Part shown: one piece after another, positions 20,656 to 29,003 of the stretch
Numbering within the stretch: the first letter of the stretch is position 1
How the letters are laid out: every line of letters begins with the position of its first letter
Assembly: GCA_025057755.1 (NCBI GenBank)
Contig: JANWVC010000013.1
Location: 1-64,000, forward strand
DNA length: 64,000 nucleotides
Reading direction: 5' to 3'
DNA from: Limisphaera sp.
GTDB lineage: Bacteria > Verrucomicrobiota > Verrucomicrobiia > Limisphaerales > Limisphaeraceae
Translations under genes and position numbers: made by a program
The notes under the pieces: generated by a model
What the model saw: only the letters and a program-made list of their open reading frames with translations
What the model was told of the DNA's origin: nothing
Database searches by the model: none

Positions 20656-21950
20656 AAAGCTGGATGCAGTCGCGTTCTGCCGTGTCGGGACTACCGCGAT
20701 GGAGCACCGGGCCGAGGGTGCCGGAGCCGGTCCGTAGCTTTTGGTTGAAGTTGGCTGGTTCCTTGGTTGGACAGGTACCCACGCCGTTTTTTTTGTTTTC
20801 GATCGTCCCGGTGGCCGCGGCCTCTGCGCGGCTGGATCAATCGTTGGCCGGGCTACGAGTTCGACACTGGTGGTCGGCCAAGACGCAGCCTCTGCCCCCG
20901 CTATGGCGATGGTGGCGCGACCGCGGGCGTGGCATCGAAGTGGTCAGTGAGTTTGAGTTGCGAGCGGCGCTGGCAGAAGGGTACGGCTCGGATCGCATCC
21001 TGGTCAACGGGCCTGCCAAACATCACTGGTTGGGTCCGTTCACACAGGGAGGGTTGACTGTCAATTTTGACTCGGTCACGGAGATTCGGGCTCTAGCGCC
21101 GTTGGCTCGGGCACGTCGCTGGCGTGTGGGGTTGCGTCTGCAGTTGCCAGAAGAGCACGACCCGGAGGATCCAGCTTGTCCCACCCAATTTGGTCTGACG
21201 CACTCCGAGGCGGCTCTGGCGTTGCGCCATTTGCGTCAACTTGGGTTGGAGCCAGAGATCTTGCACTTTCACTTGCGGACACAAGTCCCCTCGGCCCAGG
21301 TGTACGCTCGGGCCTTGAAGCAAGCCGCCGAACTATGCAAGGGGTTACGGTGGTACCCGCGAGTGATCGACTGCGGAGGCGGCTGGCCGGCCGAGCATGT
21401 TCAGGATCGGCACGGTCGGCAGATGATCAAAGATTTTTCGCCCCTCGCCATGAGCCAAGTGCTGCGGCGTGCCCAGACGTGGTTCAACGGCTTCGAAGAA
21501 TACTGGTTGGAAGTGGGACGGCATATCTGCGCTCCTGGGGGTGCACTGGTGGTTGGCGTCAGGGACTCCAAGGAGCGCCGCGGAATTCGCCATTTAATCT
21601 GCGACGGAGGGCGGACCTTGCATGCGTTGGTGAGCCTTTGGGAAAACCACGGTATGCTGGTTTGGCCAAACCGGAAAGGCCAAACCGTCCTCACCATCGT
21701 GACGGGACCAACGTGCATGGCCTTTGACCAATTGGCGAGGCGACATCTCCCGAGGAGCATTCGTGCGGGTGACTGTCTTCTCTGGTTGGACGCTGGCGCC
21801 TACCATCTCTCTTGGGAAACACGCTTTTCCCATGGCCTGGCCGCAGTCTACTGGCATGATGGAAACGAGGTGCACTTGTTGCGGCCTGCCGAGAGCTTTG
21901 AGGCGTGGTGGGGTCGATGGCAGAACCGAGGAGCCGCTCGCGCGGAGTGA
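20652..21950 (+). CDS. Fold-type III PLP-dependent decarboxylase (LysA-like)
   Basis: The 432-residue protein follows the layout of diaminopimelate/ornithine/arginine decarboxylases. A PLP-lysine is in RHWWSAKTQPLPPL, then come GIEVVSEFELRAAL, a glycine loop CGGGWPAEH, EVGRHICAPGG, the catalytic cysteine in TGPTCMAFDQLA and a C-terminal GAYHLSWETRF. The usual H(I/L)GSQ motif reads HLRTQ, so a conserved Gly-Ser pair is replaced and substrate choice may differ. The first codon is TTG overlapping the thrC stop (TTGA); an ATG at 20664 is an alternative. Placement after hom and thrC fits lysine biosynthesis, but a related diamine decarboxylase cannot be excluded. Confidence 0.75.
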   Translation: MKSWMQSRSAVSGLPRWSTGPRVPEPVRSFWLKLAGSLVGQVPTPFFLFSIVPVAAASARLDQSLAGLRVRHWWSAKTQPLPPLWRWWRDRGRGIEVVSEFELRAALAEGYGSDRILVNGPAKHHWLGPFTQGGLTVNFDSVTEIRALAPLARARRWRVGLRLQLPEEHDPEDPACPTQFGLTHSEAALALRHLRQLGLEPEILHFHLRTQVPSAQVYARALKQAAELCKGLRWYPRVIDCGGGWPAEHVQDRHGRQMIKDFSPLAMSQVLRRAQTWFNGFEEYWLEVGRHICAPGGALVVGVRDSKERRGIRHLICDGGRTLHALVSLWENHGMLVWPNRKGQTVLTIVTGPTCMAFDQLARRHLPRSIRAGDCLLWLDAGAYHLSWETRFSHGLAAVYWHDGNEVHLLRPAESFEAWWGRWQNRGAARAE

Positions 21951-22032
21951 TTTTTTGCTGCAGCGGGAAAGGCCTGTTCTTCACAAATCTCGACACTGAG
22001 AGGATCTTTCGACAGTGATTGCAACCGGTTTT

Positions 22033-22689
22033 TCAGCCGTTGCGCGAAGGCGATTCATCAGTGGGCGACAAAGCTTGCACGGCATCAAACCACGTCCGGG
22101 CAATTTCGCGATAAATTGCTTTGAGCCGCGTGCGATCGGCTGTGCGGGCTTCTTGTCGGAGCGCCGCAAAGTCCAGGGGCGAGCCAAACACGATGCGAAC
22201 CGGTCGGGGGCGCGGCCATACGCAGTGCCGGCTCAAGGCTTCGAAGGTTCCTTGGATTCGTACGGGGATGACAGGGGCTTGACTGCGGACCACCAACAAG
22301 CCCAAGCCTGTTTGGGCGGGCTGAATGCGACCATCGGGGCTGCGGGTGCCTTCCGGGAACAGCAGCACAGCTTGGCCTGCTTGAAGATGTTCCCAGAGCG
22401 TGCGTAACCCCACGGGCGCAGCCGCTTCGCGATCCACCGGGATGCAATGGTACTGGCGCAACAACCAACCGACCGGCGGAAAACGGAACAAGCTTTTGCG
22501 TGCCAGGTAAGTCACAGGCCGATGCAGCGCAGCCCCTACCAAGGGCGGGTCCAAAAAGCTCGCATGATTGGGGGCCAAAATGACGCCTCCTACAGGTGGA
22601 ACCCGATCCGCGAAGTCCACGCGCCATCGAAAATAAACGGCAAAAATCAGCCGGCAGATGCGCCAACTGAATCGGTAAAAAGGACTCAT
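22033..22689 (-). CDS. plsC: 1-acyl-glycerol-3-phosphate acyltransferase family protein
   Basis: Lysophosphatidate acyltransferases add the second acyl chain to make phosphatidate at the inner membrane. The 218-residue protein has the HX4D catalytic motif in LAPNHASFLDPPLVG, a second block with RKSLFRFPPVGWLL, and the substrate-binding FPEGTRSPDGRIQ. The N-terminal stretch FYRFSWRICRLIFAVYF is hydrophobic. The ATG at 22689 overlaps the cmk stop as ATGA, so it was preferred over the ATG six codons upstream. It is the last gene of the tyrA-aroA-cmk-plsC operon and converges on the PLP decarboxylase. Confidence 0.9.
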   Translation of the reverse strand: MSPFYRFSWRICRLIFAVYFRWRVDFADRVPPVGGVILAPNHASFLDPPLVGAALHRPVTYLARKSLFRFPPVGWLLRQYHCIPVDREAAAPVGLRTLWEHLQAGQAVLLFPEGTRSPDGRIQPAQTGLGLLVVRSQAPVIPVRIQGTFEALSRHCVWPRPRPVRIVFGSPLDFAALRQEARTADRTRLKAIYREIARTWFDAVQALSPTDESPSRNG

Positions 22690-23372
22690 TCGGTCGGCGG
22701 TTGGCATGCGTCTGATGTCTGCGTGGCGCGGGCTGCCAGCCGTTTTCGGATATCCTCGAGAATGATCGCGCTCGTCTGTTCAGGGGAAAGCTGCGAGTTG
22801 TTGATGACCCGGGCGCCGAGGGGAATCATGAGAGGCGCCACGGCTCGCTGGCTGTCCTGCTGGTCGCGAGCTGCCAGATTTTCCTGCACGCCCTCGGCGG
22901 CGCGACGGCGGTGCCGCTCTTCCAGATTGGCGTCCAAGTAATACTTAAACTCTGTTTCAGGAAAGACATTGGTGCCAATGTCCCGGCCTTCCATCACCAG
23001 GTTACCGAAGCGGATGCACTCGCGCTGTTTGCGCCTCATCCAACGGCGCACAGCCGGCACGGCCGCCACGTGGGGCACGGCCATACTGACCTCGGCCGTG
23101 CGAATCTCGCGTTCTGGATAATAACCATCCACCAGCAGCCGCACCTGTCCGTCCACACAACGCAGTTCAGTTTTCCATCGCCGACAGGCCCGCGTCACCG
23201 CTTTTGCGTCTTGCACGTTGATGCCGTGAGTTAGACAATACCACGCCAGGGTGCGGTACATGGCGCCAGTGTCCACATAAATGTAACCCAGGGCCTGTGC
23301 CACGCGCTTTGCGTTGGTGCTCTTGCCGCTGGCGCTGGTTCCATCAATGGCAATGACAATGGGCTTTTCCAA
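22686..23372 (-). CDS. cmk: Cytidylate kinase
   Basis: It phosphorylates CMP and dCMP with ATP. The P-loop reads IDGTSASGKSTNAKRVA near the N-terminus, followed by VDTGAMYRTLAW, the CMP-binding insert region, VMEGRDIGTNVFP and RHRRRAAEG in the lid. The open frame extends upstream to a TTG at 23396. The TTG at 23372 is preferred because an AGAGGAG Shine-Dalgarno sits eight bases before it and the protein then starts just before IVIAIDG. That gives 228 residues, the usual size. It is in the tyrA-aroA-cmk-plsC operon and overlaps plsC. Confidence 0.93.
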   Translation of the reverse strand: MEKPIVIAIDGTSASGKSTNAKRVAQALGYIYVDTGAMYRTLAWYCLTHGINVQDAKAVTRACRRWKTELRCVDGQVRLLVDGYYPEREIRTAEVSMAVPHVAAVPAVRRWMRRKQRECIRFGNLVMEGRDIGTNVFPETEFKYYLDANLEERHRRRAAEGVQENLAARDQQDSQRAVAPLMIPLGARVINNSQLSPEQTSAIILEDIRKRLAARATQTSDACQPPTE

Positions 23373-23420
23373 CGTTTCGGCTCCTCTCAGATGCAATCAG
23401 GGCGGTCAAACCTGTCCGGT

Positions 23421-24791
23421 TCACTCTCCTCCCTCGGGCACGATTAACTGATCCGGGGTCAGTATCGCACCGGAATGGACGTCTCGGATCCTGACTCCAA
23501 GACCAACCGGCGGAGACGCAGCCAGTTTCGCAAAAAAGTTTGGAAACGTTTTAGCCACGCAGCGCGGATTGTGAATCCGCAAACCCGGCACCTTCAATCC
23601 CAGAATCGCAAAGCACATGGCCATACGATGATCGTGGTAAGTGTTAATCTCTGCTCCATGCAGGGACGAAGGCCACACAGTCAGGGTGTCTGCCGACTCT
23701 TCAATGCGGGCACCGCACCGGCTCAATTCGGTCCGCAGGGCCGCCACTCGTTCGCATTCCTGAAGTCGCATTCGCCCCAAATCGGTGAACTGACAAACGA
23801 CATTACACAAGGGTGCCAGGACAATGGCCGTCATGATGGCATCGCCAAGGTCTTTTTCTCGCGAGATGACCACCGACGGCCGATCGGAAAGGCGCGCCGG
23901 CGGATGCTGTCCGGCGGATACCATCCGGCACCATACTTCGGGGAAGCGTGCATCTACCTGCAAATCAGCGGACGGCCAACCTTGGACCTGGACCGGCCAT
24001 CGTGTTGGTTCCAGTGCGGTAAAGTCCTGACAGTACGCGCGCCGCAGCCAATCCGGCTGATTGGCCCCCCAGAAATAACTGCCGCTGGAAGCATCTGGCT
24101 CGATCTCAAACTCGCCGTCTTGTCTCGGAAATCGCGCGCACAATTGTCGTGTCATGACCACGTAAGGCGCCTCTTCGGGGTTGTCGCCGATGATTTCCAC
24201 TTCCCAACCGGCTCGGCCAGAGCACAGTAATAGCGCCGAGGCGAATTGCGAGCTCTCGCGAATGCTAACAGTGCAGGCACCGCGCTTGGGACCGCATCCC
24301 TGGATCAAGGCGGGTAAGCGGTCATTGGACGAATCGATGCGGTACCCGAGTTGCCGGAGCGCTGCAAAGAGCGGCGCCTGAGGCCGTTCATGCATGCGAG
24401 CGGTGCCATGTAACCGGTACCACCCATGCCCCAGGCAAACCAAGGCCGTCAAAAACCGCGCTGCGGTACCGGCGTTGCCCACAAATAACTCCAAGGGCGT
24501 CGCCCTGGTGCCGCCTCGAGGCACACGCCCCCCGCAGCCGCGCACTTGGATGCGGCGGTTCGCCGGTTCGTTCGGATCCGGCTCCACGCAGAGCTCGAAG
24601 CCGAGCCGCCGCAAAGCCACGACCATGACACTGGTATCCTCGCTCCAGAGGGCACCTGTGAGGGTGATCTTCCCCTCGCCCAGAGCTGCCAGAATCAGCG
24701 CCCGATTGGTGATGCTTTTGGAACCGGGCACCGTCACCCGAGCAGCGACAGGGCCGGACAGCGGTTCGATCTCAATAACCTCCGGGAACAT
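23421..24791 (-). CDS. aroA: 3-phosphoshikimate 1-carboxyvinyltransferase (EPSP synthase)
   Basis: It adds enolpyruvate from PEP to shikimate 3-phosphate, the sixth shikimate step. The 456-residue protein shows VTVPGSKSITNRALILAALG at the N-terminus (PEP/S3P-binding Lys and Ser), LFVGNAGTAARFLTALVCLG, a DRLPALIQGCG-like active-site stretch, SSQFASALLL, and near the end NTYHDHRMAMCFAILGLK with the catalytic loop. The length is slightly above the usual 430. It lies 75 bases after tyrA and 24 bases before cmk on the minus strand. With the class II DAHP synthase it confirms a complete-looking aromatic pathway spread over several loci. Confidence 0.95.
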   Translation of the reverse strand: MFPEVIEIEPLSGPVAARVTVPGSKSITNRALILAALGEGKITLTGALWSEDTSVMVVALRRLGFELCVEPDPNEPANRRIQVRGCGGRVPRGGTRATPLELFVGNAGTAARFLTALVCLGHGWYRLHGTARMHERPQAPLFAALRQLGYRIDSSNDRLPALIQGCGPKRGACTVSIRESSQFASALLLCSGRAGWEVEIIGDNPEEAPYVVMTRQLCARFPRQDGEFEIEPDASSGSYFWGANQPDWLRRAYCQDFTALEPTRWPVQVQGWPSADLQVDARFPEVWCRMVSAGQHPPARLSDRPSVVISREKDLGDAIMTAIVLAPLCNVVCQFTDLGRMRLQECERVAALRTELSRCGARIEESADTLTVWPSSLHGAEINTYHDHRMAMCFAILGLKVPGLRIHNPRCVAKTFPNFFAKLAASPPVGLGVRIRDVHSGAILTPDQLIVPEGGE

Positions 24792-24866
24792 GATGCCATG
24801 TTTCGCTACCTGTGACGGGCGCGGATGAAGCGCAGCGCCAACTTGAGAGGGTCATCCCGCCCCCCA

Positions 24867-25751
24867 TCACTCTGAAGAAGACGAGGCACGTTGGGCACAC
24901 CATGCGTCCCGCCGAGTCTTGGCAGTCTGGAAAAAGCGGAGTACGGCATTCTCGTCTGCCCGGGCTAACCACTTTCGGACGGTCTCCAACTGCCGCACCA
25001 TCTCGGCCAAGGCTCGATCCAAGTGCCGCCGGTTCGCGATGGCAATATCTCGCCACATCTCTGGAGAGCCCGAAGCAACGCGGGTGGTGTCACGAAATCC
25101 CGTAGCGCAAAGGGCCGGCTGTTGATCAGGCTGCCTTGGGGCCAAGACGAGGGCAGCCAAAGCAGCCGCCACCACGTGCGGCAAGTGACTGGACCGGCTG
25201 ACCAGCCGATCGTGTTGGTCTGGCGCCAACTCCAGAACGCGGCAACCAAGACCGGTCCAGAGACGACGGATCTCCCGTAAGGCATCGGGGTGTGTCCGCG
25301 CCGTCGGAGTCACCACACTGATCGCACCGGCAAACAGGTCGGCATGAGCCGCCTCCACCCCACTGCGTTCGTTGCCGGCCATGGGATGGCTCCCCACAAA
25401 ACGCGCACCGACCCGCTGCAACATCGGCTCGAGCGTCCGCACAACTGAACCTTTCACGCTACCCACGTCGGTGACGACCACGCCCGGTTTCAAACTGCCG
25501 GCCATGGCCGCAGCAACAGGCGGCATTTGCGACAGGGGAGTGCAAAGCACCACCAATTGCGCGTCTTTGACGGCTTCCCTCAAGTCCGTAGTGGCCTCAT
25601 CCACGGCACCAAGGCTGCGGCATTTTGCGATTGCATCGCCTCTGCGGACATATCCCATGACCCGCCGCGCGAGCCGTTTCTGCCGCAAGGCCATGCCCAG
25701 TGAACCTCCCAACAGGCCCACGCCGATCACGCAAATCTTGTTCCAGTGCAC
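24867..25751 (-). CDS. tyrA: Prephenate dehydrogenase
   Basis: It oxidatively decarboxylates prephenate (or arogenate) toward tyrosine. The 294-residue protein opens with the NAD-binding ICVIGVGLLGGSLGMALR, followed by VVLCTPLSQMPPV, VVTDVGSVKGSVV, FVGSHPMAGNERSGVEAA (the substrate-binding SHPMAG motif) and LVSRSSHLPHVVAAALA. No chorismate mutase or ACT domain is fused. The start codon is GTG (MHWNK). It is the first gene of the operon with aroA, cmk and plsC, and is divergent from hpf across 150 bases. Confidence 0.94.
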   Translation of the reverse strand: MHWNKICVIGVGLLGGSLGMALRQKRLARRVMGYVRRGDAIAKCRSLGAVDEATTDLREAVKDAQLVVLCTPLSQMPPVAAAMAGSLKPGVVVTDVGSVKGSVVRTLEPMLQRVGARFVGSHPMAGNERSGVEAAHADLFAGAISVVTPTARTHPDALREIRRLWTGLGCRVLELAPDQHDRLVSRSSHLPHVVAAALAALVLAPRQPDQQPALCATGFRDTTRVASGSPEMWRDIAIANRRHLDRALAEMVRQLETVRKWLARADENAVLRFFQTAKTRRDAWCAQRASSSSE

Positions 25752-25901
25752 GCCGGCAAATTAGTGAAACACGGCAATCCGGCCAAAGCAAAACGTGTCC
25801 CCGACGGTCAGCCCCAGTTCGGCTTCCGGCCGGCCATGCGTGCGGTGCATCCACGAGGTTTCGCTGGATTTTTGCCCACATGGGGTCATAGTGACATTGG
25901 T

Positions 25902-26255
25902 ATGAAGCTGGTTCTGTCGACCCACAACTTGACCCTGACCGAGGCGATCGAAAACCACCTGACAAGTAAACTTGAGAAGCTGCTCCGCCTGCAGCAACGT
26001 GCCGTGGACGCCCGGGTCATCCTGGAACGGGACCATGCCCGTGCACCCGAACAACAGTTTATTTGCTCGATCCGCATTGGTGTCCGGGGCCCCGATCTGT
26101 ACGCGGAAGATTGCGAAAGCGACCTGTATGCCGCCATTGACAAGGTGATCAAGAAACTTGAACAGCAGTTGCGGACGCGACACAACAAACAAAAGGCGCG
26201 CAAACACAAGGAGGCTGCCGCTTCCAAACGGCGCAGGCAAGAAGCTGCCCTCTGA
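25902..26255 (+). CDS. hpf: Ribosome hibernation-promoting factor, short form
   Basis: HPF/RaiA proteins bind the ribosomal 30S subunit in slow growth and stabilise inactive ribosomes. The 117-residue product begins MKLVLSTHNLTLTEAIENHL and shows the beta-alpha-beta-beta-beta-alpha pattern with DLYAEDCESDLYAAIDKVIKKLEQQL. A basic, Lys/Arg-rich tail follows. It lacks the C-terminal dimerisation domain of long HPF. The frame is open 52 codons further upstream, but that extension is not family-like, so the ATG at 25902 was chosen. It is divergent from tyrA; the next gene downstream is an amidohydrolase in another frame. Confidence 0.9.
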   Translation: MKLVLSTHNLTLTEAIENHLTSKLEKLLRLQQRAVDARVILERDHARAPEQQFICSIRIGVRGPDLYAEDCESDLYAAIDKVIKKLEQQLRTRHNKQKARKHKEAAASKRRRQEAAL

Positions 26256-26451
26256 AAACGCAGGTCGTCGCGCGCTTGGGTGTTGCTACCGGAGCGTCGC
26301 CGGAGCACTGAATTGGTCCGTAGGAACTCCCAAGCTCATAGAGGTTGGCTCACGCAGGCACACCGGCGCCCCAGCCGTGCGGCTGTGGCCATCGGGGCTT
26401 TGCAACCGACCAACAAGTCGTCCCGTGGATCCCGTTCGGTCCAAAGAGGCA

Positions 26452-27750
26452 TTGTCCTGTCGGTCAGAGACTTTTGGGTTCTACCTACGAGCGGCATGGG
26501 CTCTGCCCATGACGGGCCCACCCGTGCCGGATGCCGTCGTGCGTATCCACCGGGGGCGGATTCACTCAGTGGGCCGTTGGCGGGAGTGCCGGCCACCTCG
26601 GGCAGAGCCTGGCCACGATTTTGGCTCATCTGTTCTGTTGCCCGGTCTGATCAACGCGCATTGCCATTTGGATTACACCGACATGGCAGGTCGCATTCCG
26701 CCCCGACGTTCGTTCACCGACTGGATCAAGCTCATCACCATGGCGAAGGCGGAATGGGATCTGGAAGAGTACCGCCGCTCCTGGTTACACGGAGCGACCA
26801 TGTTGTTGCGTACGGGCACGACTACGGTGGCCGACGTGGAAGCCGTCCCCGAGCTGCTCCCTTCTTGCTGGGAGGAAACACCGCTGCGCGTAATTTCATT
26901 CATTGAAATGACCGGGATCCGAGCCCGGCGCGATCCGGCCGACGTGTTGGCCGGGGCTGCGGCCGTGTTGAATCGCCTGCAGCATCCTCGCTGTCGAGCT
27001 GCGTTTTCGCCTCACGCCCCTTACTCCACGCGGCCGGCTTTGCTGCAACAAGCCGCGACGTTGGCTCGTCAGCGCGGCCTGTTGCTGATGACCCACGTGG
27101 CAGAATCAGAGGAAGAATATGCCATGTTTCGGCGCGCGGCCGGTCCCATGTATGAATGGCTGCAACGCAACGAACGCGACATGAGCGATTGCGGCGGAGT
27201 CACACCCGTTCAACACCTTCACCGGGCCGGGTATCTCGGGCCAAACTTGCTGGCGGTGCATGTGAATTACCTGGGGTGGGGCGACGCCCGCCTGCTGGCA
27301 CGACACCGCGTCACAGTGGTGCATTGTCCTCGCAGTCATCGGTACTTTGGGCATGCACCGTTTCCGTGGCGAAGACTGATGCACGCTGGCGTGCGCGTGT
27401 GTGTGGGCACCGACAGCCTAGCCACGGTGCTCAAAGACGGTCAACGGCCACTGGAACTGAATCTCTGGGATGAATTGCGGGAGTTGCGTCGCCGCGAGCC
27501 TTGGATCTCTCCGATGCGCCTGTTGCAAATGGTTACGGTGGAGCCAGCACGGGCCCTTGGCCTTCAAGGGCCACTGGGAGAATTGCGTGCGGGGGCTTGT
27601 GCCGATCTGATTGTGGTGCCGTTGGGAACGGTTCCGAAGACAGCGCGCCAGGTGTGGCATGCAGTGTTGGAGCATGACGGGCCGGTGACGGCCAGCTTTA
27701 TCGAAGGACGGCCTGTGTTGCCGTTGCTGAAAGAAGAGTCCGGGCCATGA
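26452..27750 (+). CDS. Amidohydrolase of the ATZ/TRZ deaminase family
   Basis: A cytosolic metal-dependent deaminase or hydrolase. Its features are the composite-domain start FYLRAAWALPMTGPPVPDA, metal-binding INAHCHLDYTDM, SPHAPYS, a third-strand His in THVAESEEE, CPRSHRYFGHAPFP and the catalytic VCVGTDSLAT. The WI-LITMAK segment after the first metal motif resembles aminodeoxyfutalosine deaminases of the futalosine menaquinone route, so MqnX-type activity is one option; SAH or guanine deaminase is another. The start is uncertain: TTG at 26452 precedes the conserved region but its AAAGAGG site is very close, and the longer open frame upstream is not family-like. It overlaps bioF by ATGA. Confidence 0.8.
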   Translation: MSCRSETFGFYLRAAWALPMTGPPVPDAVVRIHRGRIHSVGRWRECRPPRAEPGHDFGSSVLLPGLINAHCHLDYTDMAGRIPPRRSFTDWIKLITMAKAEWDLEEYRRSWLHGATMLLRTGTTTVADVEAVPELLPSCWEETPLRVISFIEMTGIRARRDPADVLAGAAAVLNRLQHPRCRAAFSPHAPYSTRPALLQQAATLARQRGLLLMTHVAESEEEYAMFRRAAGPMYEWLQRNERDMSDCGGVTPVQHLHRAGYLGPNLLAVHVNYLGWGDARLLARHRVTVVHCPRSHRYFGHAPFPWRRLMHAGVRVCVGTDSLATVLKDGQRPLELNLWDELRELRRREPWISPMRLLQMVTVEPARALGLQGPLGELRAGACADLIVVPLGTVPKTARQVWHAVLEHDGPVTASFIEGRPVLPLLKEESGP

Positions 27751-28994
27751 AGCTTTCGTTGGACGACTGTTTACGTGACGCCCTGACGCAGCAAAGTCAA
27801 CAGGGATTGTTGCGGCAACTGATGCCCGTGACAGAGGTGGACGGCCGGCTCGTTCGGCAAGGGGAAAAGCTGCTGGTGAATTTTAGCTCGAATGATTACC
27901 TCGGCTTGGCGCGCCATCCCAAGCTCCAAGAAGCGGCCCTCCAAGCTGTCCGGGATTGGGGCACAGGCAGCACAGCCTCGCGCCTGATCTGCGGCTCGCT
28001 CCAAGTCCATCACCTGCTGGAGGAACAATTGGCCGCGTATAAAGGCACCGCAGCGGCTTTGATTTTCAGCACTGGCCACGCCGCCGCGATGGGGACGGTG
28101 CCTGCGCTGGTCGGGCGAGAAGACATCGTGATTCTAGACCGACTCGCGCATGCCTGTTTGGTAGACGCAGCCCGGTTATCGGGGGCCGCCCTGAGGGTGT
28201 TCCGACACAACGACCTCAACGATCTGGAACGTCTGCTGCGCTGGGCGGACGATCGCCGCACCCAAGCAGCGCGTCAACCGCGGCCTCTGCGCATCCTGGT
28301 GGTCACCGAGTCCGTTTTCAGCATGGACGGCGACCAAGCGCCGTTGGCTGCGATTGTAGAGTTGAAGGACCGGTACGGCGCCTGGCTCATGGTGGACGAG
28401 GCTCATGCCACCGGCCTCTTTGGGCCGCGCGGAGAGGGACTGATTGCGGCTGCTGGTCTGACCCAGCGCGTTGAGATTCAGATGGGCACGCTGGGCAAAG
28501 CCCTGGGAAGCGCAGGCGGTTTTATTGCCGGTTCGCGTCCTTTGATTGACTGGTTGATCCAAGCAGCCCGCACGTTCATGTTTAGTACCGCGCCCACCCC
28601 ATCTCAATCGGCCGTGGCTGCAACGGCTGTGCAATTGGTGCAAAGTGCGGAAGGCACTCGGCTGCGCGCGCAACTTTGGAAGCATGTCCATCAAGCCACT
28701 CGCATGGCCGTACGAGGGGATCTGCAATGGCCCGGGCTTAGCCTGCCCCCATCCAGTGCCATTTTGCCCTGGGTTGCAGGGGAAAGTGCCCGCGCCCTGG
28801 CTTGCGCAGAAACCGCCCGCCAAATGGGCTTGCTCATCCCAGCCATTCGATATCCCGCCGTGCCCCGTCACAGGGCCCGGCTTCGCATCACGATCAGTGC
28901 TGCGCACCTGCCGGAAGACCTGGCCCTGCTGGAAAGATTTCTCTTGCAGATTGCCGGCGCCTCACTGACCCCCACGCCGGCACCCAGATTCTGA
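27747..28994 (+). CDS. bioF: 8-amino-7-oxononanoate synthase
   Basis: BioF condenses pimeloyl-thioester with L-alanine, the first step of ring assembly in biotin synthesis, using PLP. The 415-residue protein has NFSSNDYLGLARHPKL, GTGSTASRLICGSLQVHHLLE, VVTESVFSMDGDQAPL, VDEAHATGLFGPRGEGL and the PLP-lysine motif MGTLGKALGSAGGFIAG. Related alpha-oxoamine synthases (Kbl, HemA) share these, but the directly following bioA supports BioF. It overlaps the amidohydrolase stop by four bases and is followed by bioA after 9 bases, so the three genes are likely co-transcribed. Confidence 0.92.
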   Translation: MKLSLDDCLRDALTQQSQQGLLRQLMPVTEVDGRLVRQGEKLLVNFSSNDYLGLARHPKLQEAALQAVRDWGTGSTASRLICGSLQVHHLLEEQLAAYKGTAAALIFSTGHAAAMGTVPALVGREDIVILDRLAHACLVDAARLSGAALRVFRHNDLNDLERLLRWADDRRTQAARQPRPLRILVVTESVFSMDGDQAPLAAIVELKDRYGAWLMVDEAHATGLFGPRGEGLIAAAGLTQRVEIQMGTLGKALGSAGGFIAGSRPLIDWLIQAARTFMFSTAPTPSQSAVAATAVQLVQSAEGTRLRAQLWKHVHQATRMAVRGDLQWPGLSLPPSSAILPWVAGESARALACAETARQMGLLIPAIRYPAVPRHRARLRITISAAHLPEDLALLERFLLQIAGASLTPTPAPRF

Positions 28995-29003
28995 GCGACT
29001 GAC

